Source of the DNA: Aquabacter sediminis
Lineage (GTDB): Bacteria > Pseudomonadota > Alphaproteobacteria > Rhizobiales > Xanthobacteraceae
Direction of reading: 5' to 3'
NCBI RefSeq assembly: GCF_028863665.1
Contig: NZ_JARBFX010000002.1
Location: 1 to 64,000, forward strand
Length of the DNA: 64,000 nt
This document shows positions 7,330 to 16,285 of the stretch, in pieces (the first letter of the stretch is position 1; every line of letters starts with the position of its first letter). A model generated the notes under the pieces. The model had not been told where the DNA came from, did not search any database, and worked only from the letters and a program-made list of their open reading frames with translations. A program made the translations under genes and the position numbers.

Positions 7330-9612
7330 TCAATCGGGAAAGACGCGCACCGGCACCGACTTGGCGGCCGGGGTCTTGGCGTCGCGGGCATAGTGCCAGA
7401 GCGGGATCAGCGCATTGCACTCGGGAAAATAGGAGGCGCAGGTGCCCGGCGGCAGGTCATAGTCGATCACCTGGAAGCCGCGCATCTCCCGGTGGATGCC
7501 GTCGGACACCGCTGTCACCATGCGCGCGGTGCCATTCTCGAGCAGTCCCAGCCGCAGGCGGTCGTCGGGGTTCATCATCACGATCATGCGCGAGCCGCTC
7601 ACGCCGCGCAGGCGGTCCACATAGCCATAGACGGTGGTGTTGAACTGGTCGTTGGAGCGCAAGGTGATGAGGCGGAGCACGGCGGCATCGGTGCCGTCGT
7701 CAAAGCTCGCCGACAGGCCGGCGGGGATCTGGAAATTGGCCTTGCCGTTCGGCGTCTCCCACTTGCGCTCGCGCGCCGGCACCGGGCGGGCAAAGCCGCC
7801 GGGAATGTCCAGCCGGCCATTGAAATTCTCGAAATCGTCCGGGAACGAGGCCTCGATGGCGTCCCGCACCCGGGCATAATCGGCCACCCAGTCATCCCAG
7901 GGCACCTTGGGGTTGGGCGGCAAGGTCGCCTTGGCGATCTCCGCCACGATCCTGGGCTCGGACAGCAAGGTGTCTGCCGCCGGCTCGAACGTGCCGCGCG
8001 AGGCATGGATGCAGGTGGTGGAATCTTCCATGGTCACGATCTGCGGGCCGGCTGCCTGCCGGTCCACCTCCGAGCGCACCAAGGTGGGCAGCAGGAAGGT
8101 GGTCTTGGCGGTGACCAGATGGGTGCGGTTGAGCTTGGTGGCGATCTGGACGGAGAGGTCGAGATCCCGCCACTTCTCCTCCATCAGGTCGCGCTCGGGA
8201 ATGGCACGCAAGAAATTGCCGCCGAGACCGATGAAGGCCCGCAGCTTCCCCTCCACCAGCGCCTCGCAGGCTTCCACCGTGTTGAGGCCGTCGGTGCGCG
8301 GCGGCGTGAAGTCGTATTGCTCGGCCAGGCGGTCGAGCGGCACCAGCTCCACCTTTTCAGCGATGCCCACGGTGCGCTGACCCTGGACGTTGGAATGCCC
8401 ACGCACCGGGCAGATGCCGGCGCCCGGCTTGCCCATATGGCCGCCCATGAGGAGCAGGTTCACCAGCATCTGCACATTGTCGACGCCCAGCCGGTGCTGG
8501 GTGAGGCCCATGCCATAGATGGCGATGACAGCCCGCGCGCGGGCAAGGGTGGTGGCCGCCGCCTCCAGCGCCGCCTGCGGCAGGCCGGAGGCGAGCTGGA
8601 TCTCGGTCCAGTCGGTCTCGCGCACCAAGGTCTCGAAGGCGGCAAGGCCATCGGTATGCGCGGCGATGAAGTCACGGTCGAGCACCGGCACGCCGCCGGT
8701 GGCGCGGGCCTCGTCCTCCATTACGAACAGCGTCTTGGCGATGCCGATCATGGCCGCAATGTCGCCGCCCGCGCGCACCTGGTAATATTGGGTGGCGATG
8801 GTGGTCGGGCTGTTGGTGAGCATCTGGCCCGGCCGCTGGGGGTTGACGAATTCCTCCCAGCCCTTCTCCCGCAGCGGATTGAACACCACGATGGGGACAT
8901 CCCGCTCGCGCGCCTCTTGGAGCACATGCAGCATGCGCGGCGCATTCGAGCCCACATTCTGGCCGAAGGCGAAGATGCAGTCGGTCTGCTCGAAATCCTC
9001 CAGCAGCACCGTGCCCACCGGCGTGCCGATGCTGGGCGGCAGCGCCACGGAGGTGGTCTCGTGGCACATATTGGAGCTGTCCGGCAGGTTGTTGCAGCCA
9101 TAGAGCCGCGCCAGGAGCTGGTACATGTAGGAGGTTTCAAGCGAGGCGCGCCCGGAGGCGTAGAAGACCACCTCCTTGGCAGGAAAATTGCGCAATTGGG
9201 CGCCGATCTCCGTGAAGGCTGCCTCCCAGGGCACCTCCACATAGGTGTCGCTGTCGGGATCGTAGCGCAGGGGATGGGTGAGTCGGCCCTGCTTCTCCAG
9301 ATCATGGTCCGACCAGCCGAGCAGCTCGGTCACCGTGTGGCGGGCGAAGAAATCCGGCGGCGCGCGATCGGCCGTGGCATCCCAGAAGGTCGCCTTCGCG
9401 CCGTTTTCACAGAACTCGGCCACATGAGGATCAGCAGGCTTGGCCCAGGCACAGCTTGTGCACATATAGCCGCCGGTCTTGTTGTGATCTTTCAGCAAGG
9501 CACCGATGGCCGGCACCGCCTTCTTTTCCACCGAATGCTTCAACAAGGACTTGGCAGAGCCCCATCCTCCCACGGGCTGGTCATAGGATTCGTGCCGCGC
9601 GCGCTCGCTCAT
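7330..9612 (-). CDS. FdhF/YdeP-family molybdopterin oxidoreductase
   Basis: A 760-residue member of the molybdopterin oxidoreductase superfamily whose length matches the YdeP branch. N-terminal Cys51, Cys54 and Cys68 (CTSCAW, then EFCEN) form an incomplete cluster-binding pattern compared with the four-Cys motif of classical FdhF. MCHETT (Cys183-His184) occupies the place of the SeCys/Cys-His active-site pair of formate dehydrogenases. GHMGKPGAGICPVRGHSNVQG and the C-terminal RSNDQFNTT segment are cofactor-binding motifs of the family. AAGGAG precedes the ATG at 9612. The substrate is unproven: formate is suggested by the adjacent FNT channel, while YdeP itself is linked to acid resistance. 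No fdhD or small subunits lie nearby. Confidence 0.87.
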   Translation of the reverse strand: MSERARHESYDQPVGGWGSAKSLLKHSVEKKAVPAIGALLKDHNKTGGYMCTSCAWAKPADPHVAEFCENGAKATFWDATADRAPPDFFARHTVTELLGWSDHDLEKQGRLTHPLRYDPDSDTYVEVPWEAAFTEIGAQLRNFPAKEVVFYASGRASLETSYMYQLLARLYGCNNLPDSSNMCHETTSVALPPSIGTPVGTVLLEDFEQTDCIFAFGQNVGSNAPRMLHVLQEARERDVPIVVFNPLREKGWEEFVNPQRPGQMLTNSPTTIATQYYQVRAGGDIAAMIGIAKTLFVMEDEARATGGVPVLDRDFIAAHTDGLAAFETLVRETDWTEIQLASGLPQAALEAAATTLARARAVIAIYGMGLTQHRLGVDNVQMLVNLLLMGGHMGKPGAGICPVRGHSNVQGQRTVGIAEKVELVPLDRLAEQYDFTPPRTDGLNTVEACEALVEGKLRAFIGLGGNFLRAIPERDLMEEKWRDLDLSVQIATKLNRTHLVTAKTTFLLPTLVRSEVDRQAAGPQIVTMEDSTTCIHASRGTFEPAADTLLSEPRIVAEIAKATLPPNPKVPWDDWVADYARVRDAIEASFPDDFENFNGRLDIPGGFARPVPARERKWETPNGKANFQIPAGLSASFDDGTDAAVLRLITLRSNDQFNTTVYGYVDRLRGVSGSRMIVMMNPDDRLRLGLLENGTARMVTAVSDGIHREMRGFQVIDYDLPPGTCASYFPECNALIPLWHYARDAKTPAAKSVPVRVFPD

Positions 9613-9933
9613 GTCATGCTCCTTGCCTGTCCAAGGGGCAATGACCGGGCTCGCCTTATGTTCCCTTACGTTACATCTCCTGCGTCATCGCTGGGGCGGC
9701 GGGGTTGCCGCACTGGGCAGAACGAACCGCGCACGCAAACCCGAAGGTCTCACGCATGCGCGCGAGCAGCCCGACCGAGGGGCTCCCAAGCCAAAGAATA
9801 CACTCATGTCGATAAACTTACTTAACATACACTTCTGGCCGAGCCGGGGAAATTCCTCCTGGCAATCGCAGGTCTTTGGCTCTAACTGAAATTTGTTACG
9901 GTCGAGCCAGCCGATCCAAAGTGAGAGCATTCG
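9613..9933. other. Intergenic region between the oxidoreductase and the sulfotransferase
   Basis: A divergent intergenic region that should hold promoters for both flanking genes. Base composition falls noticeably from about 9790 onward, marking the edge of the accessory island. A 27-codon frame at 9806-9889 has no ribosome binding site and was not called. Confidence 0.4.
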
Positions 9934-10674
9934 ATGGAAATGTGCTTCGTGTGCGGGTGCCCCCGCTCGGGTACCACCGCACTTGCTCAGATGATTAATG
10001 AGCACCCGCAGGCCCTTCTTGGCGTGGAGCGATTCAAGTATATCGCCATGGGTTCGCGGGGGGCGGAGTTTAAGCCGGAGCTCTTTGAGCAAGATCGCTT
10101 CATTGATATTCGCGATACGGACACGAACTTGAAGGGCGCAAACCTTCCGATCGCGCAGAAGGCGGCGTCCATTTGGCCGCCGCAGGTCATCGGCGAAAAA
10201 ATACCGCGCCTCTACATGCGGCAGAAATACCTCCGCGACACGTTCCCAAACAGCAAGCTGGTCGCAATCGTCCGTGATCCGCTCGCGGTCGCCCTCTCGT
10301 GGCAAGCGCGCGCTGACAATCCGAAGGACCACTGGCCCGCCAAAAATGGCGCCGCGCAGGGATTCGAGGAGTGGGCCAAGAGCGTGGACTTCATCGCAGC
10401 CGCAGCGCCGCTTTGGAAGGATGACCTCATCGTCGTGAACTACGAGACCTTCTTCGGCTATAACGACATGGCCGAGTTCAAGGACAAGATCAAAGTCCTG
10501 TTTTCGAAGCTGTCGCTCGATGATTCCGACGAGATCCTAGACCACGTGGCAAAGGCTCTGTTCCGGGCCCCGAGCGCCAAGAAGTCCAAGCCGATCCCCG
10601 AAGAATATGCCGCTATGGTCGAGACTGCCCGCCAGCATGACAAGCTTGAAAAAGTGCTTTCCAGCGCGATCTAG
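9934..10674 (+). CDS. PAPS-dependent sulfotransferase family protein
   Basis: A 246-residue sulfotransferase-fold protein. Residues 8-15 (GCPRSGTT) form the 5'-phosphosulfate loop, and VAIVRDPLAVALS with Arg114 and Ser122 is the 3'-phosphate site for PAPS. The family moves sulfate from PAPS to a hydroxyl or amine, commonly of a surface glycan or lipo-oligosaccharide; the acceptor here is unknown. The gene starts a pair with a GT61-type glycosyltransferase 44 bases downstream. The PAPS-forming cysD-cysNC genes lie 4.5 kb away. Base composition is less GC-rich than the core genes, consistent with an accessory region. Confidence 0.85.
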   Translation: MEMCFVCGCPRSGTTALAQMINEHPQALLGVERFKYIAMGSRGAEFKPELFEQDRFIDIRDTDTNLKGANLPIAQKAASIWPPQVIGEKIPRLYMRQKYLRDTFPNSKLVAIVRDPLAVALSWQARADNPKDHWPAKNGAAQGFEEWAKSVDFIAAAAPLWKDDLIVVNYETFFGYNDMAEFKDKIKVLFSKLSLDDSDEILDHVAKALFRAPSAKKSKPIPEEYAAMVETARQHDKLEKVLSSAI

Positions 10675-10718
10675 CCGCCAAGCCGGGATCCGTCGCCGGG
10701 GGAATATTCGAGGGGCAA

Positions 10719-11780
10719 ATGCCAAGCGTATCGCGCCGGGTTGTACGAAAGTCCAAGTCAAAGGGCCGCCGATTTTTCATCGGCTACGATGACGCGACGA
10801 TTGACGAACTGTTTCGCGACTTCAGGAGGCGGATTGCGCCTCCTGCCGCGAGCCAGGTGTTGGAACATGTGACTTTGATCCCCCTCACCCGGATCCAGAA
10901 GGGGCACTTTTGTGGCGGCCCCTATTCCGGCGAGACACATATTGAACACCTGCTCCTCCACCGCGGCTTCGGCCGGAAACGAGCCTCGCGTATTCACCCG
11001 GATCCCCGTTCAGGCGGTGAAGCCCCTGAAGTTGAATTTGAAACTGCTTGGTTTGGTGGCTACCTGTTCTCGCACTACGGACATTTCCTCCTGGAGAGCA
11101 TCTCCAGGTCTGTCTACAGCGATGTGATTTCCTCTCCTGACAAGATCATTTTCTTCAATCCCCACAACATAACCACTCTCCCGCGTTTCATCAAAGATGT
11201 GTTCAACAGCATGGGGATTTCCGAGGATCGGATCATCCTGTGCGACCGGCCGATGCGGGTCGCACACCTTCATGTGCGCGAGCCCGCGCTCGAAATTTCA
11301 AACCAGATTTGTCCAGACGCCTATCGTCTCGCCCTTCCGGGTGTCGACGCCGACGCCATTGTCCGCAACGGCAGCGTGTTTCTTTCCCGCGGCGGCCTGT
11401 CGGGTAAGAAGCGGAGCATTGATGGGGAGGCCGCCATTGAGGGCCATCTGACCCAGAAATTCGGCACCCGTATCATACACCCCGAGCAACATACCGTGCC
11501 GGAGCAGGTTGACATCCTTTCCAGCGCTGGGGCGATCATCGGTTGCGAAGGCTCAGCCTTTCACACCGCTCTGCTGGCGCGAAGCACGGGTCCCCTGATC
11601 ATGCTGTGCGATGCCGCGCCGCACGTGAACTACCTGCTCTGCGATGAAGCGATCGACGGAGATGCCGTTTATATCCGCTGCGGGGACGACCAGGCTGAGG
11701 AGCGCTCCCGCGACTGGCGGATGGATATTGAACGGGCGCGATCGGGTATCGAGTTCGCGCTGGACCTTCTAACCCCTTGA
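10719..11780 (+). CDS. Glycosyltransferase family 61 (DUF563) protein
   Basis: A 353-residue protein with the DUF563/GT61 layout. A central WFGGYLFSHYGHFLLES segment, FLSRGGLSGKKRS and a C-terminal GCEGSAFHTALL segment match the family pattern in which a conserved loop with E and GxEGSAxxN/T-type residues binds the donor. The protein is cytoplasmic with no membrane segment. GAGGGG lies just before the ATG. With the sulfotransferase it probably builds or decorates a surface polysaccharide. Sugar and linkage cannot be inferred. Confidence 0.75.
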   Translation: MPSVSRRVVRKSKSKGRRFFIGYDDATIDELFRDFRRRIAPPAASQVLEHVTLIPLTRIQKGHFCGGPYSGETHIEHLLLHRGFGRKRASRIHPDPRSGGEAPEVEFETAWFGGYLFSHYGHFLLESISRSVYSDVISSPDKIIFFNPHNITTLPRFIKDVFNSMGISEDRIILCDRPMRVAHLHVREPALEISNQICPDAYRLALPGVDADAIVRNGSVFLSRGGLSGKKRSIDGEAAIEGHLTQKFGTRIIHPEQHTVPEQVDILSSAGAIIGCEGSAFHTALLARSTGPLIMLCDAAPHVNYLLCDEAIDGDAVYIRCGDDQAEERSRDWRMDIERARSGIEFALDLLTP

Positions 11781-11811
11781 GGAAGCCCAAGGAGGGCGAA
11801 GCACAGGACTG

Positions 11812-13713
11812 TCAGAATTTCAGGATCAGGTGCTCGTCCTTGAATTGAAGTTCAACCTGATCGGAGCCCGCCTTCTGGCGCACGAAGGGGCTGTACAAGG
11901 TCCAGCCTTCGGGGGCAGCTATGGCGCGGCCCGCAACGGTGCCCGGCGCCCTCCCCTGGTCCGGGAAGGACAGGGGTCCATCGCCGAGGATGCCTTCGAA
12001 CGTCACGACGCTCCCGCTGTCCGTGACCTGCGCTGCCAGGATCGCATCCTGGAACGCCTCGAAAGATGGAAATGCGGAGAGAGGGCTCGCCTGAATGATC
12101 ACCGGCGCATTTGCGTCGGCGAGTCGGTAGTCCTCGCCATTGGCCTGCACGACGACTTTGCCCCGCACCGGGCGCACCGCCACGTAGGCGCTCCCGCGCA
12201 CGAAGATCCAGCCTCCCCGCTCCATCCGCTCCAGGTTTCGGCTGATATGGATAAACATGTCGCCCACGGCCCGGCCGAAGGGCGGGCGCGTGGCCTGAAC
12301 AATTTGCAGGCCCTTCTCCTGCGTCCCGACCAGCGCGTTGTAATTGGACCGCGACCCCTTAGGATCAGGCCTGGCATAGATCAAAGGCAGGTCGTTTCCC
12401 TCAAGCGCCACGCCCATCCAGCGGTTTTGGCTGCTGATGTTCGTCCAATCTTGCGCAGGCAAGGTCGGGCCGATGATGCTACCCATGACGAAGCCTTGCC
12501 CCACATAGGTATAGCGGGCCAGGGACAGGGTCTCCCGCTCAAGCACAAAGCGCCCGTCCTCGTTGGGCTTGGCCGCCCGTCCAAGCTGCCGCGTCCACAC
12601 GCCATAGGACTCCGGAGCCCCCGGCCGCCGCATGATGTCCAGCACGACTTTTGGCGGGCGAAACGACGAAAGGACAAGCGGAAGGAAGGCCGGATGGGGC
12701 ACTTGCGGGCGCAGGTCGCCTTCGCCGGTGTAAAGCCAGCCCATTCCCCCGTCTGGTGTTGCGGCTGGGGGCATGCGACTGTAGCGGCGCGCCTTGCTTC
12801 CCCCATGCACGCCATCGATTTGCTCCTGACCCCATAGTGCCCACCAGAGCGTGAGGAGCGCACCCGCCCCCTGCTTGAGATCTTTATCTTCTGAAAAATC
12901 GAAAATATTGTAGAATACGCTCAACGAATACTTGGCGTAGGTCGGCGAAAAGAACTCGATGAAGAGCCCATTCTCGCCTCGATTTTGAATATAGGCGATA
13001 AGGAACCGCGTCCATGCTGCCCTCTGCTGCGCGGGTGTCGAGCCATCGCGATACGAGAAGGAATTATCCTGGCCATCGCGGAAAATGATGTCTGCTGCCG
13101 CCCAGCAAGAATAGGCGCGCAGGATGTCATGGTTTTCGCTCCCCCACGGCTTCCACACCAGGGCAGTATCGGCATCCGCCCGGGTGCAAGCCGTTCCAGC
13201 CCAAGCGCCAAACAACCGAATGATGGAGCCACTGATGGCCGGGCTCAGCCGCTCATCCCCACCTTGGTTTCGAGGGCCGAAGGTCGCCAGGATCCGGTGG
13301 AACAACAACCCCGTGGTGAAGTGATACTTCGTCTCGACCCCCCTCCCGTGCGCTGCGGGGTCCTTGTCATCCTCATCTTCCGTGTCGCCAAAGCCATTCC
13401 GCGCGCTCTCCAGCTTCGTCGCATCGGAGATCAGGGTGCTCGCATCCGTTGCCGAACTGGCGGAGACTTCCTGCGGTAAGGAGAGAAGAGCAAGGGCAAG
13501 GGAGAGCTTGCCCCAGATGCAAGGCGAGTCGACGCCCTTCGTGCCGCATTCGGGCTTTGGAAACGGAGTGCGCACCAATGCGGAGAGTAGCTGATCCCGC
13601 CTCTCCTCGAAGGTGGCGCCCGAGGGGGGCTCACGCTGAAGGGGCGCGGCCAGCACCTGCGCGTTGGACCATCCACTTAGGACGAAAAGCGCCAACAGGA
13701 GCACACGCAGCAT
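11812..13713 (-). CDS. Secreted protein of unknown family, possibly glycan-active
   Basis: A 633-residue exported protein. Residues 1-22 form a signal peptide (MLRVLLLALFVLSGWS, cleavage near LAA). The N-terminal two thirds is helical and Trp/Tyr rich, with segments such as WKPWGSENHDILRAYSCW and FFSPTYAKYSLSVFYNIFDF that recall alpha/alpha-toroid polysaccharide lyases or hydrolases. The C-terminus is beta-rich. The fold is a weak inference and no catalytic motif is certain. GGAGG precedes the ATG at 13713. It converges on the GT61 gene, with stops 31 bases apart, which suggests a role in the same glycan system. Confidence 0.7.
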   Translation of the reverse strand: MLRVLLLALFVLSGWSNAQVLAAPLQREPPSGATFEERRDQLLSALVRTPFPKPECGTKGVDSPCIWGKLSLALALLSLPQEVSASSATDASTLISDATKLESARNGFGDTEDEDDKDPAAHGRGVETKYHFTTGLLFHRILATFGPRNQGGDERLSPAISGSIIRLFGAWAGTACTRADADTALVWKPWGSENHDILRAYSCWAAADIIFRDGQDNSFSYRDGSTPAQQRAAWTRFLIAYIQNRGENGLFIEFFSPTYAKYSLSVFYNIFDFSEDKDLKQGAGALLTLWWALWGQEQIDGVHGGSKARRYSRMPPAATPDGGMGWLYTGEGDLRPQVPHPAFLPLVLSSFRPPKVVLDIMRRPGAPESYGVWTRQLGRAAKPNEDGRFVLERETLSLARYTYVGQGFVMGSIIGPTLPAQDWTNISSQNRWMGVALEGNDLPLIYARPDPKGSRSNYNALVGTQEKGLQIVQATRPPFGRAVGDMFIHISRNLERMERGGWIFVRGSAYVAVRPVRGKVVVQANGEDYRLADANAPVIIQASPLSAFPSFEAFQDAILAAQVTDSGSVVTFEGILGDGPLSFPDQGRAPGTVAGRAIAAPEGWTLYSPFVRQKAGSDQVELQFKDEHLILKF

Positions 13714-14318
13714 TTTATTCCGCCTCCATGATCAGCGCCAACCCAGAAACATAAAGAGTATCTTCACGAAACGGACGGGCATGAGGGCTGAGTACGTCAA
13801 AATTGAGAATACCCTCAGCAGTGCGCGCGACGTCATGTCTCTCTGTGACCGCTCCGACCAACGGAAATCATCACGCGCGTTCCGCTGACACGGCCCAAGC
13901 TGTGGACTTAGCGGAGCATATTCGCGCATTGATCGATGGCCACAACCTAAGGCAAACGTCAGACTCGCACCCCCTCCACTGCGTTTCGAAAACTTGTCAT
14001 TGTAGTGCGCATCGATCCATTTATAGATTCGGGGCTACTGCCAGAAAAATGACCCAGGGGGTCCAACCCCTTGGAGCAACTCGAACAAGAAATACGCCCC
14101 AACCTATCATCGGAGAGATTCGTTTATAAGAATATATTACCACCCCCATTGCGACCTAAGCGAGGGAGGTGGTAAGGAAGAACCGATGTCAATGCGCTAT
14201 AGGTACCGTGAGGCGGTCAGGCGGGCCTGACTTCCTTGTAAGTAAATTGAATTCCATCGGATCCAGATCCACTTGACAGAATCTTGTACGACAAGGTTTT
14301 TTAACAGAGAGGATGAAC
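13714..14318. other. Low-GC intergenic region with a hairpin
   Basis: About 600 bases without a supportable gene and visibly AT-richer than the window average. An open frame at 13803-14129 has no Shine-Dalgarno and no recognisable product. The region contains an imperfect hairpin (14137-14175) and probably promoters for the divergent flanking genes. It could hold an undetected small RNA. Confidence 0.4.
14137..14175. repeat. Inverted repeat (hairpin) in the accessory intergenic region
   Basis: TTACCACC (14137-14144) pairs perfectly with GGTGGTAA (14168-14175). The stem extends inward by two more base pairs after one mismatch. There is no following T-run, so it is not a standard terminator on either strand. 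Confidence 0.55.
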
Positions 14319-14966
14319 ATGAGCGATGATTTGAATACTATCGGGCTGCGCCATGGTACCGACAAGGCATCAAAGGGGCATGCGTATCTCTCTCACTATG
14401 ATCGCAATTTCAGCGCTCTTCGCGGGAACGATCTCACTCTGTTCGAAATCGGCGGCCTCAATGGGGCATCGCTTCGCATGTGGTGTGATTACTTCCCCAA
14501 GGCAAAGGTTGTTTGCCTTGACATTAATCCAGAAGTCAAACGTTTCGAAAATGAGCGCATTTCGGTTGAAATCGGAAACTCCGGCTCTCGCAGCTATCTG
14601 AAGGGCGTGTTAGCGAAGCACGGCACTCCGCAGATCGTTCTTGATGACGGTTCACACAGGTGGGACCATCAAAGAATTGCATTTGAGTACCTTTTTCCCC
14701 AGCTCGCTCCAGGCGGCATTTACGTGATCGAGGACGTTCATACATCCCACGACCCCAAGTATGCAGGAACCGACACTGTTCCCTTCACGGAGTACATGCA
14801 CGCCTATGCTGACTACCTGCACATGAAGGGGCAGAAAAGGAAGGATTTTGCTGAAGAGCGAGGCAAAACCGAATTCATGATCGCAAACCGTATTGACCGG
14901 ATCGAGATCGTGCCCCGCTCGATCATCGTGCACAAGAAGACGGAAGGCGAAGCCAGCCCCGAGTGA
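14319..14966 (+). CDS. Class I SAM-dependent methyltransferase (surface-glycan type)
   Basis: A 215-residue Rossmann methyltransferase. GLRHGTDKASKGHAYLSHY is the N-terminal signature of a methyltransferase subgroup common in polysaccharide loci. LFEIGGLNGASLRMW is motif I, CLDINP motif II, and IVLDDGSHRWDHQ holds the acidic and His residues of the active site. AGAGAGG ends at 14312, six bases before the second ATG (14319), so that start is preferred over the ATG at 14313, which would be abutted by it. It is the least GC-rich gene in the window. Likely O-methylation of a sugar; the acceptor is unknown. Confidence 0.78.
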   Translation: MSDDLNTIGLRHGTDKASKGHAYLSHYDRNFSALRGNDLTLFEIGGLNGASLRMWCDYFPKAKVVCLDINPEVKRFENERISVEIGNSGSRSYLKGVLAKHGTPQIVLDDGSHRWDHQRIAFEYLFPQLAPGGIYVIEDVHTSHDPKYAGTDTVPFTEYMHAYADYLHMKGQKRKDFAEERGKTEFMIANRIDRIEIVPRSIIVHKKTEGEASPE

Positions 14967-15042
14967 GCCGAACGGGACGCCCTTGCCGCCGAGGCGGAGC
15001 GACCGCAACAAAAGCACGTGACTCTCACCCTAAACAGAAGCG

Positions 15043-15074
15043 GCCTCGTCCTTCGTGGACGAGGCTATTTTTTT
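15043..15074 (+). terminator. Rho-independent terminator after the methyltransferase gene
   Basis: GCCTCGTCC (15043-15051), loop TTCGT and GGACGAGGC (15057-15065) form a perfect 9-bp stem, followed by TATTTTTTT. It insulates the accessory island from the cys operon starting 80 bases downstream. Confidence 0.9.
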
Positions 15075-15129
15075 GGCGGTGGCCGCGGGAACCTCCCCCA
15101 CCCCCCCAAAAAATCATGTTGCACCGCCC

Positions 15130-15148
15130 ACTTTAATCTGACTAAAGT
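15130..15148 (+). promoter_or_regulatory. Palindromic operator-like element overlapping the cysD promoter
   Basis: ACTTTAATCTGACTAAAGT is a perfect 6-bp inverted repeat (ACTTTA/TAAAGT) with a 7-base spacer, ending six bases before the ATG of the HTH-CysD gene. TTTAAT within it is a fair -10 hexamer, which would put the transcript start about ten bases before the ATG. No Shine-Dalgarno is visible, so the mRNA may be nearly leaderless. It is a candidate binding site for the HTH domain encoded directly downstream (inference). Confidence 0.55.
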
Positions 15149-15154
15149 CCGGCC

Positions 15155-16285
15155 ATGGCGGATCTCAAGACACTTTTCCGGAACAGCGGCAAGCTCCAGC
15201 GGGACATCGCGCGTGCGGTGGGCCGGACGGAAGGGACCGTCAGCCAGTGGGCCAGCGGCGATCGTGAGATCCCGGCTGATCTGGTTCTCAAGATCGAGAG
15301 CTTCACCGGCATCCCCCGCCACAATCTCAGGCCAGACCTCTGGGAGCCCCCCATGCCCGCTTCCCTCGACGCCGCCACGCGGGCGGTGCCGGATTTGACC
15401 CACCTCCAGCGGCTGGAGGCCGAGAGCATCCACATCATGCGCGAGGTGGCGGCCGAGGCGGAAAAGCCGGTCATGCTCTATTCCGTGGGCAAGGACAGCG
15501 CCGTCATGCTGCACCTGGCCATGAAAGCCTTCGCGCCGGGCAAGCCCCCCTTCCCCCTCATGCACGTGAACACCACCTGGAAGTTCCGTGACATGATCTC
15601 CTTCCGCGACCAGCGGGCCAAGGATCTGGGATTCGACCTGATCGAGTGGATCAATCAGGACGGCCTCGCGCGCGGCATCAACCCGTTCGACCATGGCGGC
15701 CATTATACGGACGTGATGAAGACCGAGGCGCTGAAGGCGGCCCTGGATCATTACGGCTTCGATGTCGCCTTCGGCGGCGCGCGGCGCGACGAGGAGAAGA
15801 GCCGCGCCAAGGAGCGCATCTTCTCCTTCCGCTCCCCCGGACACCGCTGGGACCCCAAGCAGCAACGGCCGGAATTGTGGCATCTCTACAATGCCCGCAA
15901 GAACAAGGGCGAGACCATCCGCGTCTTCCCCCTGTCCAACTGGACCGAGCTGGACATCTGGCAATACATCTACAAGGAAAACATCCCCATCGTGCCGCTC
16001 TATTTCGCGGCCGAGCGGCCGGTGGTGACCTATAACGGGCTCACCATCATGGTGGATGACGAGCGTATGCGCATCCCCGAGGGGCAGACGCCGCAGATGA
16101 AGTCCATCCGCTTCCGCACGCTGGGCTGCTACCCGCTGTCGGGCGCAGTGGAGAGCAAGGCCAGCACCTTGCCGGAAGTCATCCAGGAAATGCTGCTGAC
16201 CACCACCTCCGAACGGCAAGGCCGCGCCATCGACCATGACAGCGCCGCCAGCATGGAGAAGAAGAAGCAGGAAGGGTACTTCTGA
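15155..16285 (+). CDS. cysD: Sulfate adenylyltransferase small subunit with N-terminal HTH domain (HTH-CysD fusion)
   Basis: A 376-residue reading frame. Residues 1-65 form a Cro/YdaS-type helix-turn-helix: [20 protein letters not shown] is the HTH, followed by [20 protein letters not shown] and the RPDLW ending typical of YdaS-like repressors. Residues 80-376 are a complete Cys[19 protein letters not shown], the PP-loop SVGKDS (110-115), and a C-terminus ending EGYF. CysD adenylates sulfate to APS together with CysN. An internal ATG at 15353 (residue 67) preceded by GGGAG would give a standard 310-residue CysD. Both a true fusion and two overlapping in-frame products are therefore possible. 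The frame is open throughout. It is coupled to cysNC by TGATG. Confidence 0.92.
   Translation: MADLKTLFRNSGKLQRDIARAVGRTEGTVSQWASGDREIPADLVLKIESFTGIPRHNLRPDLWEPPMPASLDAATRAVPDLTHLQRLEAESIHIMREVAAEAEKPVMLYSVGKDSAVMLHLAMKAFAPGKPPFPLMHVNTTWKFRDMISFRDQRAKDLGFDLIEWINQDGLARGINPFDHGGHYTDVMKTEALKAALDHYGFDVAFGGARRDEEKSRAKERIFSFRSPGHRWDPKQQRPELWHLYNARKNKGETIRVFPLSNWTELDIWQYIYKENIPIVPLYFAAERPVVTYNGLTIMVDDERMRIPEGQTPQMKSIRFRTLGCYPLSGAVESKASTLPEVIQEMLLTTTSERQGRAIDHDSAASMEKKKQEGYF

Noticed and set aside
7393-9825. An 810-codon plus-strand frame opposite the molybdopterin oxidoreductase
   Set aside because: His- and Gly-rich shadow of a clearly conserved gene on the other strand.
9806-9889. A 27-codon frame before the sulfotransferase gene
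   Set aside because: No ribosome binding site and no regulatory residue pattern.
13803-14129. A 108-codon frame in the accessory gap
   Set aside because: No Shine-Dalgarno, unstructured composition and no recognisable similarity.
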